From CBDUQP01 sp965369385 (GTDB lineage: Bacteria > Planctomycetota > Phycisphaerae > SM23-33): a stretch of 14,415 nt of DNA. The stretch lies in the NCBI GenBank assembly GCA_965369385.1, contig CBDUQP010000096.1, positions 1-14,415 on the forward strand. Reading direction: 5' to 3'. The notes under the pieces were generated by a model that worked only from the letters and a program-made list of their open reading frames with translations, searched no databases and was not told where the DNA came from. Below are positions 1-6,957 of the stretch, piece after piece; position 1 is the first letter of the stretch; each line of letters starts with the position of its first letter. The position numbers and the translations under genes were made by a program.

Positions 1-290
1 TCGTAATCGTGCAATAAGTCCTGCAAGTCAGGCTCATTTTGCATAAAACTAGCCCAGGTCCTGCTGCTGCTGCCGATGGAACGAACCGCTGCCTTAAAAA
101 CACCCCGGTTATCGAACTCTTGTTCCATTGGTTGAGGATGTGGCCGCTGTCCAAGGGCATCGAAGAGCATCGTGGCCATCTCGTCGGGGTCGTTAGGTTC
201 CTCTTCCCCGATTGGCGGCAAATCAAAGTTTGTGAGGATCGTCTCTCTGTGCTCGAAGAGCCGTTCCTTGATCGTGTCTGTGTTGATCAT
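1..290 (-). CDS. Unrecognised acidic protein, 3' end beyond the window
   Basis: An open frame on the - strand starts at ATG 290-288 and runs off the left edge with 96 complete codons visible. It is preceded by a GAAGGAA-type ribosome binding site about 9 nt upstream, and an in-frame TGA lies just before that, so the start is well supported (a TTG three codons upstream is the only rival). The visible part is soluble, with no signal peptide or membrane segment. It has an acidic, proline-containing stretch (GEEEPNDPDE, about residues 28-37) and a later segment containing NRGVFKAAVRSIGSSS. I do not recognise the family. It lies 73 nt downstream of the zinc-ribbon membrane protein gene on the same strand and may be co-transcribed with it. 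Function unknown; the coding call rests on the start context and uninterrupted frame. Confidence 0.62.
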   Translation of the reverse strand, partial: MINTDTIKERLFEHRETILTNFDLPPIGEEEPNDPDEMATMLFDALGQRPHPQPMEQEFDNRGVFKAAVRSIGSSSRTWASFMQNEPDLQDLLHDY

Positions 291-363
291 TATTTGCAAT
301 TTCCTTCATCGATCACGTCAAACTGAGAACTGCTGAGTCCATTCCATTCATATCTTGCCATGA

Positions 364-915
364 TCAATAAATCTCCTGACGTGCTAAAGATGAATACTGA
401 TAGTTTTTATACAAACCGCCACCTAAGACTCCGACGAGAGTACCAAGAACTGGTATTACTATCAAGTAAGTTAGCAACCATAGGCCGAGCACGCGTTTGA
501 TGAGATCGGAGGCACTGTTGCCAATGACGAAAATCTGGGAAAACATGTTGCGTATCGGCTGATGGACGATCTGGCAGCCCCAGAACAATGACCAAATTAC
601 ATACCCACCGACACCCACCGCAGCCGGGATGAAATACCAGGGCATGTTGCTTACAATCTCGTGATATTCAGCGTAGTAAGCCAATACTCCGCCGGCCGAC
701 ATCCCCAACGCGAAGAACAGATAACTCAACCTCAGCCGTTCTTTCGCAATCTCCGCATAATATGAAGATTCCACCGCCGCTTCTTCGTGCTGAATCTCAA
801 GCATTTGCTCATGTTCCATCTGCTCCTGCTCAGGCATTATGCTTCCGCAGTGTTTGCACTTCACGGCCTGGATTTTGATCTCTTCTGCACAATACGGACA
901 TTCTTTTACGTTCAT
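364..915 (-). CDS. Zinc-ribbon membrane protein
   Basis: The product is 183 residues if the ATG at 915-913 is used. A GAAGGGG ribosome binding site lies about 8 nt upstream of it, which makes this start better than the one ten codons further up. Residues 6-23 form a CX2C-X10-CX2C zinc ribbon (C6, C9, C20, C23; CPYC...CKHC), the style found at the ends of many UPF0547-like bacterial proteins. A charged Glu/Gln-rich linker (about 28-60) follows, then three hydrophobic segments near 64-82, 93-113 and 142-166. The protein is therefore expected in the inner membrane with a small zinc-binding head, probably cytoplasmic. Catalytic residues are not apparent and the function is unknown. It lies 86 nt downstream of the WYL regulator gene on the same strand, so it may be part of a regulated cassette. 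Confidence 0.8.
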   Translation of the reverse strand: MNVKECPYCAEEIKIQAVKCKHCGSIMPEQEQMEHEQMLEIQHEEAAVESSYYAEIAKERLRLSYLFFALGMSAGGVLAYYAEYHEIVSNMPWYFIPAAVGVGGYVIWSLFWGCQIVHQPIRNMFSQIFVIGNSASDLIKRVLGLWLLTYLIVIPVLGTLVGVLGGGLYKNYQYSSLARQEIY

Positions 916-1001
916 AATAGACCCCTTCAATAGGCAGTGAACCAATGGCCCAAGCCGCCAGCATATCTGCCATCTGAAAAGATCTGCTTACCGGCCCGAG
1001 T

Positions 1002-2006
1002 TTACTCTTTCTGCATCTTGTACATCTCTGTGATCATGTCCCTAACCGCATCTTTCAGCGGTTTTGGGCTTATAACTTTGCACTCCGATCCCCACCAGAG
1101 AACCCAGTGCAATATTTCATCGATGGACGCGACCTCCATCTCCAAAATGCTATTGCCGTTCTTCTTGCGGGTGAGTTTCTGGTTGTCGCTCCAGATCTGC
1201 TCCTTAACAAGCATGGCCGCAGGACCAATAAACTCCAGCTTCACTTTTCTCTTCTTGCCGGCATGCCATGTGCCAAACTTCTGGCCGAAGTATTCATCAG
1301 GATTGAACTCTGCCAGGGAATAATCGAATTCGACTTTGGTTACGCTGAGTTTGTTGATCCGGGCTACGTTGAACAGCTTCACCTGCTTCTCATCGTCGCC
1401 TTGTACGTGGCCCGCCAAATACCAGCCGCCGCAATGACACCGAAGCATATATGGGTTTATCCTGTAATCCTTCTGCTTGCCGCTATTCATCGAGTAGTAA
1501 GACATCACTACGGTTTTGTTCTCACGTATCGCCTGCAGGAGCGAATCAAGAATGCCGGGCTGTATATTGGCAGCCGGCCAGGGAGAGAACTCTGTTCGAG
1601 AGAGCTGATCAACATTAACCTCTATTCGTTTCGGCATCGTTGCGGCTATGCGATCGAGAGCAGTGGAAAGTTTGTTGGCCCAAGGTGTATCCGAGTAGTT
1701 CTGCATCACCTTTTGCGAAAGCATAATCGCAATCAGTTCACCTTCACCCATTTGTATCAGCGGCAATTGCCACGTTGGCTCGGTGTAGTAATAACCCCGC
1801 TTCTTCCGGTCATACTCAATCGGGGCGTTTCGCTCATCCCTCAAGAAATCGATAACTCTCTGGACGCTGCGCCGCGACACTTCGAGCTTTCTTCCCAAGT
1901 CATCTCGGCTTGGATACAGTCCGGCCCTTATCTCCTGGTCAATGATGGCCAAGTGACGCAACTTGGTTTGCCACTTGCTGTAACCTTCTTCTGTCGGTCC
2001 TGACAT
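1002..2006 (-). CDS. WYL-domain transcriptional regulator
   Basis: A 334-residue protein with the HTH-WYL-WCX layout of DeoR-like/YafY-type regulators. Residues about 10-60 form a winged helix-turn-helix with a recognition segment around SRRSVQR (44-50). A linker region precedes the WYL domain, which carries RINPY and GGWYLAGH, with the signature W195-Y196-L197. The C-terminal WCX-like part ends the protein. I chose the ATG at 2006-2004 because AAAGGG (2018-2013) lies 6 nt upstream. The longer frame begins at a TTG (2021) lying upstream of this site, and the ATG at 2012 abuts it. WYL domains are ligand sensors, in some cases binding nucleic acid, and such regulators often control phage-defence or stress genes. 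Likely targets are its own promoter and the two downstream genes. The 19-nt dyad at 2045-2063, 39 nt upstream of the start, is a plausible operator. Confidence 0.9.
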   Translation of the reverse strand: MSGPTEEGYSKWQTKLRHLAIIDQEIRAGLYPSRDDLGRKLEVSRRSVQRVIDFLRDERNAPIEYDRKKRGYYYTEPTWQLPLIQMGEGELIAIMLSQKVMQNYSDTPWANKLSTALDRIAATMPKRIEVNVDQLSRTEFSPWPAANIQPGILDSLLQAIRENKTVVMSYYSMNSGKQKDYRINPYMLRCHCGGWYLAGHVQGDDEKQVKLFNVARINKLSVTKVEFDYSLAEFNPDEYFGQKFGTWHAGKKRKVKLEFIGPAAMLVKEQIWSDNQKLTRKKNGNSILEMEVASIDEILHWVLWWGSECKVISPKPLKDAVRDMITEMYKMQKE

Positions 2007-2044
2007 CGCCATCCCTTTCAACTTGGAGTATTCTAAAGAGCCAG

Positions 2045-2063
2045 AGTGCCACTTGCTGGCACT
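2045..2063 (-). promoter_or_regulatory. Perfect dyad upstream of the WYL regulator (candidate operator)
   Basis: AGTGCCA (2045-2051) and TGGCACT (2057-2063) form a perfect 7-bp inverted repeat with a 5-nt spacer. The right half-site ends the promoter-like region for the - strand regulator gene, whose ATG lies 39 nt further on. No T-tract follows on either strand, so a terminator is unlikely. The position suggests a binding site for the WYL protein itself, an inference from location only. Confidence 0.4.
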
Positions 2064-2074
2064 GTAAGAAAGAA

Positions 2075-2103
2075 AATAAAAAAGAATCGCACTTCATCTT
2101 CAA
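2075..2103 (-). promoter_or_regulatory. Weak sigma70-like promoter for the WYL gene
   Basis: On the - strand, TTGAAG (2103-2098) and TTTATT (2080-2075) are separated by 17 nt. Each hexamer matches the consensus at four of six positions. Transcription would begin near 2068, immediately before the 2045-2063 dyad. The -35 element lies inside the 2084-2113 inverted repeat. The match is weak, and planctomycete-like promoters may differ from the E. coli consensus. Confidence 0.27.
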
Positions 2104-2113
2104 GGTGCAATTC
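2084..2113. repeat. Imperfect inverted repeat upstream of the WYL gene
   Basis: GAATCGCAC (2084-2092) and GTGCAATTC (2105-2113) are inverted copies matching at 8 of 9 positions around a 12-nt spacer. It could be a second regulator site or a small RNA hairpin. It overlaps the promoter-like -35 element of the regulator gene. Confidence 0.35.
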
Positions 2114-2116
2114 TCC

Positions 2117-2172
2117 ATTCTGGGGTCGTCGGACCCTCTATAGAATCGGGGGACACCATACCTATTAAATGG
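2117..2172. repeat. Hairpin followed by a GGGGGACACCATA string, possible transposon-associated remnant
   Basis: ATTCT (2117-2121) pairs with AGAAT (2142-2146), enclosing GGGTC (2123-2127) paired with GACCC (2132-2136) around a 4-nt loop. It is followed directly by GGGGGACACCATA (2148-2160) and CCTATTAAATGG. From memory, similar 'GGGGACACCATA...' strings occur beside Y1/REP-associated transposase genes in diverse bacteria. I cannot verify this here, and no transposase gene is present in the window. Confidence 0.3.
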
Positions 2173-2254
2173 TTTAACATCGCGAATCAGCGGAATTTGG
2201 GAGTAGTGATTGGTGGTTGGTCTGTTCGCGGTGGCATGTGGCGTGCGGCTGTGC

Positions 2255-2360
2255 GTCTTTGGTCGCCAGAGGTGATCCCGATGTACATCGGGACTACCGC
2301 AGCTGGACATGTCCCCGCAGCTAGGCGGTCCCGATGTACTTCGGGATCGCGACTAAAGAC
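2255..2360. repeat. Compound inverted repeat (REP/MITE-like) with nested palindromes
   Basis: The inner arms 2274-2294 and 2328-2348 are inverted copies of each other, matching at 20 of 21 positions. Each arm is itself a palindrome: 2276-2293 is a perfect 18-bp one, and 2329-2346 is near-perfect. The outer arms GTCTTTGGTCGC (2255-2266) and GCGACTAAAGAC (2349-2360) pair at 11 of 12 positions, with a 7-nt extra stretch (2267-2273) on the left. The 33-nt centre contains GGACATGTCC (2305-2314), a 10-bp palindrome flanked by two direct copies of CCGCAGCT (2297-2304, 2315-2322). Weaker pairing may extend outwards to about 2241-2373. No credible ORF is present. This architecture suits a non-autonomous mobile repeat or REP-type doublet rather than a terminator. 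Confidence 0.7.
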
Positions 2361-2502
2361 GACGGCGGCGCGCTGTCATATGTTAATATACTGGCCGGTG
2401 GGGTGGGTTTTGATGCGGGGAATTTTTGGATTTTGTGGAGTTAAGCGAAAACAATTGTGAGAATCTCCCGGCCTGTGCGTCAAAATGTTGCGGAAATCGG
2501 GG

Positions 2503-2531
2503 TTTTTGGCGATTGGTACACATGTTACACT
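2503..2531 (+). promoter_or_regulatory. Weak promoter-like match upstream of gspE
   Basis: TTTTTG (2503-2508) and TACACT (2526-2531) are separated by 17 nt and are the best sigma70-like pair I could find by eye upstream of gspE. The -35 match is poor. It would give a 5' leader of about 260 nt. Treat as tentative. Confidence 0.18.
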
Positions 2532-2797
2532 GTTTGTGGTAGTGAGTAATGGCTAACGGCTGGCGGGGCAATAGAATAGCCGCTGATTTTCAAGTATCCA
2601 AAATGGCGCACAATTTGGCATTCGTGTAACTTTTTGCACCTTTTTTTGTGCACTTGCTTGTGTCACGGCGCATTGCACAATATCCGAGGTGAAATGTGCG
2701 GCGATGTCGGCCACGCTTAACGCTAAATCGGTAGTAATCTGCGTGTGTGTGTGGCATTTCTCGCGCGGCTTAGTGTTTGGGTGGAGTTGAAGTTTAG

Positions 2798-4687
2798 GTG
2801 GCGGCTTGCTTGTTGGGTCATTACAATATCGGGCACACTATGGGCGACACTGGACATAGCACGAACCATACCGCTGATCCCTCAGATGCCTCCACGATGC
2901 CGGCAGGTCCTGGCCGGAACATCGACGATGGGCCTATTGGCAGCAGTCCCGACTTTGCGCAGGCAATGCGAGAAGCTGGAATCGTTGACGAACCCACTCT
3001 CTCCTGGGCCCTCGAGCAGGCGGGTCATTCGAAGTTGCCATTCTACGATCTGATTGTCCAGAAGACCCCAAGCGCCGAGGATGACGTCTATTCCTTCATG
3101 GCAAGGTTTCTGGGTGTGGAGCTGGCGCGGCTGGACCCCAGCGATACTGACGATGGGCTGGCGACGGCTGTCGGGAGCGAGTTCGCCCTGGCCAACAGGG
3201 TCGCGCCGCTTGCCAGGCGAAACGGGAAGCTGATAGTAGTCACATCGCGGCCGCAGATGCTGATGCAGGCCAATCATGTGTCGACGGCTATTGGGTCGGC
3301 GGTTGAGATGGCACTGGGGTGTCCCTCGCGTGTGGACAGGTACATACAGGACATGTACGGGCTGGGGGCCGATACGGTCGGGCGGATTGTCTCGGGCGGA
3401 TCGGCGATGGATCAGCCGGTGAAGCTTGCAGCTCTGGGTTCTGTGGATATTCACGAGAACCTGGACTCCAACCAGGAAGCATCGGTAACGCAGTTCGTTA
3501 ACCAATTACTCGTGGAAGCGGTGAAGACCGGTGCATCGGACATTCACATAGAGCCCTACGAGAAGGATTTGCGAGTTCGCTTCCGCCTGGACGGTATTTT
3601 GCAGGAAGTGCCCGTTCCCCCGGCGGTGAAACTGCTGGAGCAGGCGATAATAACTCGCGTGAAGGTGCTTGCGGATTTGGATATCGCTGAAAAGCGCCTC
3701 AGCCAGGATGGGCAGATGCGCCTGAGCGTTCTGGGGCGGACTGTGGATGTTCGCGTATCTGTTCTTCCGAGCATATACGGTGAGAGCCTGGTGCTGAGAA
3801 TGCTGGATCGCCAGGCGCAGTTCCGCGATCTCGGTGAGATTGGCATGCCGGACGATATCCTCGCCAGCTTCAGGGATGTATTGTCACTTGCCCAGGGGCT
3901 GGTGCTGGTTTCCGGGCCGACAGGAAGCGGAAAGACCACAACGCTCTACGCCGGGCTCAATCATGTCAACATCCCGGGGCGGAAGATAATCGCAGTCGAA
4001 GATCCTGTTGAGTATCGTCTTGACGGGCTGACGCAGATACAGGTTAAGGATTCCATTGGCCTGAGCTTTTCCAGCCTGCTCAGGAACATTGTTCGCCACG
4101 ATCCGGATGTCGTTATGGTCGGCGAGATTCGCGATACCGAGACGGCGCAGATGGCGCTCAACGCAGCCATGACCGGGCACATGGTGCTGGCGACGGTTCA
4201 CACGAATGATGCGCCATCGGCAGTGTCGCGACTGGCCAGCATGGGTGCGCCGTGGTACATGATAGCCTCCGCGCTGAAGGTGGCAATTGCCCAGAGGCTT
4301 GTCAGGCGATTGTGCGTGAAGTGCAGGAAACCGGCAGACGCATTGGCGGCTGAGCTTGTGGCGGATTATCCCATGCTGGCCGGCAGCCAGATATACAAAG
4401 CCTGCGGCTGTGAGGCATGCAGGCATACGGGATACAAAGGGCGGATCGGCATATTTGAGTCACTGTCGGTTTCGCCCGAGATGGAAGAGATGATAACTGC
4501 ATCCGGGCAGGCAGGCCTGCGCGCCGCGGCCGTCAAACAGGGCATGGTTCCGCTGCAGGATGCCGGAATGAAACTCGTGGCCGACGGCGTCACCTCGCTC
4601 GAAGAGCTATACAGGTTGACGCGAGGTGTAGCGGGGATGTCGCAGGCAATCCGGGACGATGACCAAGATGGTGGCGGCGATATATGA
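2798..4687 (+). CDS. gspE: Type II secretion ATPase GspE
   Basis: A 629-residue cytoplasmic hexameric ATPase that powers pseudopilus assembly. The N-terminal part (about 50-200) resembles the GspE/PilB N-domain. The catalytic half has the Asp-box region GASDIHIEP (245-253), Walker A GPTGSGKTTT (373-382, Lys379), Walker B ending in GEIRD (442-446) and the His box MTGHMVLATVHTND (458-471). A four-cysteine zinc motif follows: C506-X2-C509 and C538-X2-C541, plus an extra Cys at 536. The tetracysteine motif and the operon support GspE over PilT. The start is uncertain: GTG 2798 has GGAG 11 nt upstream, and ATG 2840 would remove 14 residues that are not conserved. The stop overlaps the gspF start by 4 nt (ATGA), so translation is probably coupled. 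Confidence 0.95.
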   Translation: MAACLLGHYNIGHTMGDTGHSTNHTADPSDASTMPAGPGRNIDDGPIGSSPDFAQAMREAGIVDEPTLSWALEQAGHSKLPFYDLIVQKTPSAEDDVYSFMARFLGVELARLDPSDTDDGLATAVGSEFALANRVAPLARRNGKLIVVTSRPQMLMQANHVSTAIGSAVEMALGCPSRVDRYIQDMYGLGADTVGRIVSGGSAMDQPVKLAALGSVDIHENLDSNQEASVTQFVNQLLVEAVKTGASDIHIEPYEKDLRVRFRLDGILQEVPVPPAVKLLEQAIITRVKVLADLDIAEKRLSQDGQMRLSVLGRTVDVRVSVLPSIYGESLVLRMLDRQAQFRDLGEIGMPDDILASFRDVLSLAQGLVLVSGPTGSGKTTTLYAGLNHVNIPGRKIIAVEDPVEYRLDGLTQIQVKDSIGLSFSSLLRNIVRHDPDVVMVGEIRDTETAQMALNAAMTGHMVLATVHTNDAPSAVSRLASMGAPWYMIASALKVAIAQRLVRRLCVKCRKPADALAAELVADYPMLAGSQIYKACGCEACRHTGYKGRIGIFESLSVSPEMEEMITASGQAGLRAAAVKQGMVPLQDAGMKLVADGVTSLEELYRLTRGVAGMSQAIRDDDQDGGGDI

Positions 4688-5778
4688 TGGCTGACCGCAC
4701 ATCACGCGCCGCAGCGAAGGCCCAATCCGCCGGGATCGAAGGGCTCAAGAAGCAGGATATTCGCCACTTGATGGTGCAGATGTCTGATCTGATCGAAGCC
4801 GGATGCCAAGTGAGTCGCGCATTGGAAGCGATATCCCGCCAGTCGAAAGGTCGTTCGCTGGGGCAACTTGCCGAGGCGATCAATAACCAGATCGTCAATA
4901 GCGGCAGTTCGCTTGCCGGTGCGATGGAATCGATGGGAGATGTGTTTTCCGAGGTGCATATATCAATGATACGTGCAGCCGAGGCGGGCGGTTTTCTGTC
5001 GAACACGCTGTCGAGCATGGCTGAGCACATTTCGCAGCAGAGCGAGATATCCAAGCAGATAAAGGGCAAGCTGGCGTATCCGGCTGTGCTGGCGTTTACT
5101 GTTGTGGCGTCGGTAATGTTCCTTCTTACATATGTGGTTCCTCGCTTCGTCCAGGTTTACCGATCCGCACATCGCACGCTGCCATTTGCCACACGGGCAT
5201 TGCTGGCTGTCAGCGGGTTTATCGAGTCGCATTTCATAATCCTGCTGATAGGTGTGTTGCTGGTGATTTTGCTTTGCCGTGGATTGCTTCGCGTTTCGGC
5301 CATTCGCCTGTCATGGGATTCTGTGATGTTGAGGCTGCCGATTGTAGGGCGGCTGGTTCGTGACTTGGAGACATACCGCTTCGCTCGGACGATGTCACTG
5401 TTGATAGCGGGCGGGGTGGGTGTTCTCAAGAGCTTGCGGCTGGCGCGAGGAGTTGTCTCGAATCAGCGGGTTCGCGGCGAAGTTGATGCGCTTGGCGACG
5501 CGGTGGAGCGTGGAGAGGCGATCAGTGGGCAAATGCGAACAAGCAGTGTCTTTGATGAGACCACAATGGAGATGATCGCCGTAAGCGAAGCAACTGGCAA
5601 GCTTGGCGAGGTGCTGGATCATCTGGCGAGCCAGAGGTATCGTGATTTTCAGCGAAAAGTTGGTGTATTGATGTCGCTTGTGGAACCGGCCATTATTTTG
5701 GTGATGGGCGTTCTGGTTGGGCTTACTGTGATGGCATTGCTGCTGCCCGTGCTGTCGATGAATACGCTCATAAAGTGA
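4684..5778 (+). CDS. gspF: Type II secretion inner-membrane platform protein GspF
   Basis: A 364-residue polytopic protein of the GspF/PilC family, which couples the ATPase to pseudopilus growth. Two T2SF repeats are visible, about 29-155 and 234-357. Each begins with a cytoplasmic helical bundle (MVQMSDLIEAGCQVSRALE; FARTMSLLIAGGVGVLKSL) and ends in a membrane segment. Hydrophobic segments lie near 133-155, 183-206 and 335-358. It is somewhat shorter than the common ~400 residues because the N-terminal cytoplasmic extension is reduced. The ATG at 4684 overlaps the gspE stop; a second ATG follows immediately at 4687. There is no strong ribosome binding site, consistent with coupled translation. 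Confidence 0.95.
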   Translation: MMADRTSRAAAKAQSAGIEGLKKQDIRHLMVQMSDLIEAGCQVSRALEAISRQSKGRSLGQLAEAINNQIVNSGSSLAGAMESMGDVFSEVHISMIRAAEAGGFLSNTLSSMAEHISQQSEISKQIKGKLAYPAVLAFTVVASVMFLLTYVVPRFVQVYRSAHRTLPFATRALLAVSGFIESHFIILLIGVLLVILLCRGLLRVSAIRLSWDSVMLRLPIVGRLVRDLETYRFARTMSLLIAGGVGVLKSLRLARGVVSNQRVRGEVDALGDAVERGEAISGQMRTSSVFDETTMEMIAVSEATGKLGEVLDHLASQRYRDFQRKVGVLMSLVEPAIILVMGVLVGLTVMALLLPVLSMNTLIK

Positions 5779-5881
5779 GCTTATAAAGTGTACTTGTTGT
5801 CCCGGCGATTTGTGGATGTGGAATCGAATATCAGTAACTCCTGCTCCGGTGTGTCGGGGCTGGGATATCGCATTATTCTCA

Positions 5882-5893
5882 GGACGGAGGTCC
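5882..5893 (+). promoter_or_regulatory. gspG ribosome binding site held in a small hairpin
   Basis: The strong Shine-Dalgarno GGAGG (5886-5890) sits 11 nt before the gspG ATG at 5902. GGAC (5882-5885) can pair with GTCC (5890-5893), placing GGAG in the 4-nt loop. The site also decides the start of gspG, because the longer frame beginning at GTG 5788 has no comparable signal and would put 38 unneeded residues before the leader peptide. Confidence 0.5.
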
Positions 5894-5901
5894 GGAATCA
5901 G

Positions 5902-6357
5902 ATGCCAGACTATTGTGAAAGAATACAGGAATTCGCAAAACGCAGCCGCGGTTTTACGCTGGTCGAGATGATACTCGTTGTCGTGATTATTGGGTTGCTG
6001 GCAGTGCTTGTGCTGCCGAGAATAACGGGCGTCAGCGAAGACACTCGCAAGGCGGCGGCCATGGCGCAGGTGAGCAATTGTTCGGGGGGGCTGGGTACTT
6101 TCGAGATGACTTGCGGCCGCTTTCCGACTACATCGGAAGGCCTGAATGCCCTGGTGAAACGACCATCTGGGTTGCCTGCCGTCATCAAGTGGAAGGAGTG
6201 CCTCGAAGCCACTCAGGTTCCGCTGGACCCGTGGGGCCGCGAGTATGTCTATCGATGCCCCGGCACAGTAAACCCCAGGAAGTACGACCTGTTCTCGGTG
6301 GGCCCGGACGGAAAACCGGATACTGAAGATGATATCGGCAATACGAAAAAGAGATAG
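5902..6357 (+). CDS. gspG: Major pseudopilin GspG
   Basis: A 151-residue type IV-pilin-like precursor that forms the shaft of the pseudopilus. The leader ends in KRSRG, and cleavage is expected between G17 and F18 (G|FTLVE, with Glu at +5, residue 22). The hydrophobic helix covers about 18-40. The C-terminal part carries the GspG hallmarks: a GRFPTTSEGLNAL segment (72-84), DPWG (109-112) and the calcium-binding loop region SVGPDGKPDTEDD (132-144). Four Cys in the mature part (60, 71, 100, 119) are unusual for this family and could form disulfides in the periplasm. The start at ATG 5902 is chosen for the GGAGG at 5886-5890. A 123-nt gap separates it from gspF, and its end overlaps gspH by 29 nt. 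Confidence 0.95.
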   Translation: MPDYCERIQEFAKRSRGFTLVEMILVVVIIGLLAVLVLPRITGVSEDTRKAAAMAQVSNCSGGLGTFEMTCGRFPTTSEGLNALVKRPSGLPAVIKWKECLEATQVPLDPWGREYVYRCPGTVNPRKYDLFSVGPDGKPDTEDDIGNTKKR

Positions 6358-6922
6358 GCGGGCGCTGACGTTCATGGAGTTGCTGCTCGTGCTCGTAATC
6401 CTGAGCCTGATCGCGGCGATAGCTTATCCCGCCAGCCGCGGAATATGGCGAGAGGTCTCCGGGCAGTCCGCACAAACTGAACTGGTAGCCCTGCTTAGGC
6501 AGGCAAGGTGGCAGGCCGCCAATGAAGGCTGCCGGTACGAGGTGAGCTTCACCCCCAAAGATAATGACCATCAGGTGAGCGTCTATCGCCGGGATGCTTC
6601 CGCTGGCAGTGTCGCAACGCTGGTATCCGCCGATTGGGCCTATGCGCCGACATCGATAAGGCTGAATAATCTGGCTGAAGACGTCGCCGCAGACAGAGCA
6701 GCCAAACCCTTGGCGCTGACGATAGTGTTTGGTCCGGGCGGCGTGGATGGCGATTACCTGCTTGGCGTTGGCGACGACTCGGCTGCCCATGCAATAGAGA
6801 TACGCAAACCAGGTGGAGCCGTGCGATTTGTGGATACGTCGGCCGGCGACGTGCTCACGCCCGAACGCCTCATCGAAGTGGATGCCTGGTGGGAGGCGAA
6901 CTGCAAACAGGCTGGGGATTAG
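6329..6922 (+). CDS. gspH: Minor pseudopilin GspH-like
   Basis: A 197-residue pseudopilin precursor. The N-terminus is a short basic leader (RKRDRR) followed by A12|LTFME with Glu at +5 (residue 17) and a hydrophobic helix about 13-35. The residue before the expected cleavage site is Ala, not the usual Gly. The remaining beta-rich domain is divergent; position after gspG and the size fit GspH, a minor pseudopilin of the tip or shaft. It starts at ATG 6329, 29 nt inside the end of gspG, with only a weak GAAG nearby, so expression is probably coupled to gspG. The family label rests mainly on order and the N-terminal motif. Confidence 0.8.
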   Translation: MISAIRKRDRRALTFMELLLVLVILSLIAAIAYPASRGIWREVSGQSAQTELVALLRQARWQAANEGCRYEVSFTPKDNDHQVSVYRRDASAGSVATLVSADWAYAPTSIRLNNLAEDVAADRAAKPLALTIVFGPGGVDGDYLLGVGDDSAAHAIEIRKPGGAVRFVDTSAGDVLTPERLIEVDAWWEANCKQAGD

Positions 6923-6957
6923 CTGCTGCTTGCTGATCCCCGCACTTGCTCCAAAAC

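Larger units (their letters stand above)
2022..2797. other. Long non-coding region between divergent regulator and T2SS genes
   Basis: No convincing gene lies here; the short ORFs have no ribosome binding sites and overlap the repeats. The left half carries the dyads and the compound repeat described separately. The right half (about 2375-2797) is richer in A/T and T-runs, has a small hairpin with an 8-nt T-rich loop (TGCAC 2635-2639 / GTGCA 2648-2652), and a short GT tract (2743-2752) just upstream of gspE. It must contain the promoter for the secretion operon unless transcription reads through from elsewhere. Confidence 0.6.

Noticed and set aside
39..326. 95-codon + strand ORF at the left edge
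   Set aside because: It is antisense to the - strand gene that has a good ribosome binding site and start at 290; its translation resembles no family I know.
1107..2003. 298-codon + strand ORF
   Set aside because: It lies wholly opposite the WYL regulator gene, whose HTH and WYL motifs are clear; it is a shadow frame.
1939..2310. 123-codon - strand ORF across the intergenic repeats
   Set aside because: It runs through the hairpins and into the regulator gene, has no ribosome binding site, and its composition is not protein-like.
2743..2752. GT repeat tract as a phase-variation switch for gspE
   Set aside because: Only five units, and outside any clear promoter spacer or coding frame.
2022..2797. 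CRISPR array or tRNA/rRNA gene in the long intergenic region
   Set aside because: Repeats are inverted and few rather than regularly spaced direct repeats; I saw no tRNA cloverleaf or rRNA-like sequence.
5788..5901. Longer GspG beginning at GTG 5788
   Set aside because: It would add 38 residues before the prepilin leader and lacks a strong ribosome binding site; ATG 5902 has GGAGG.
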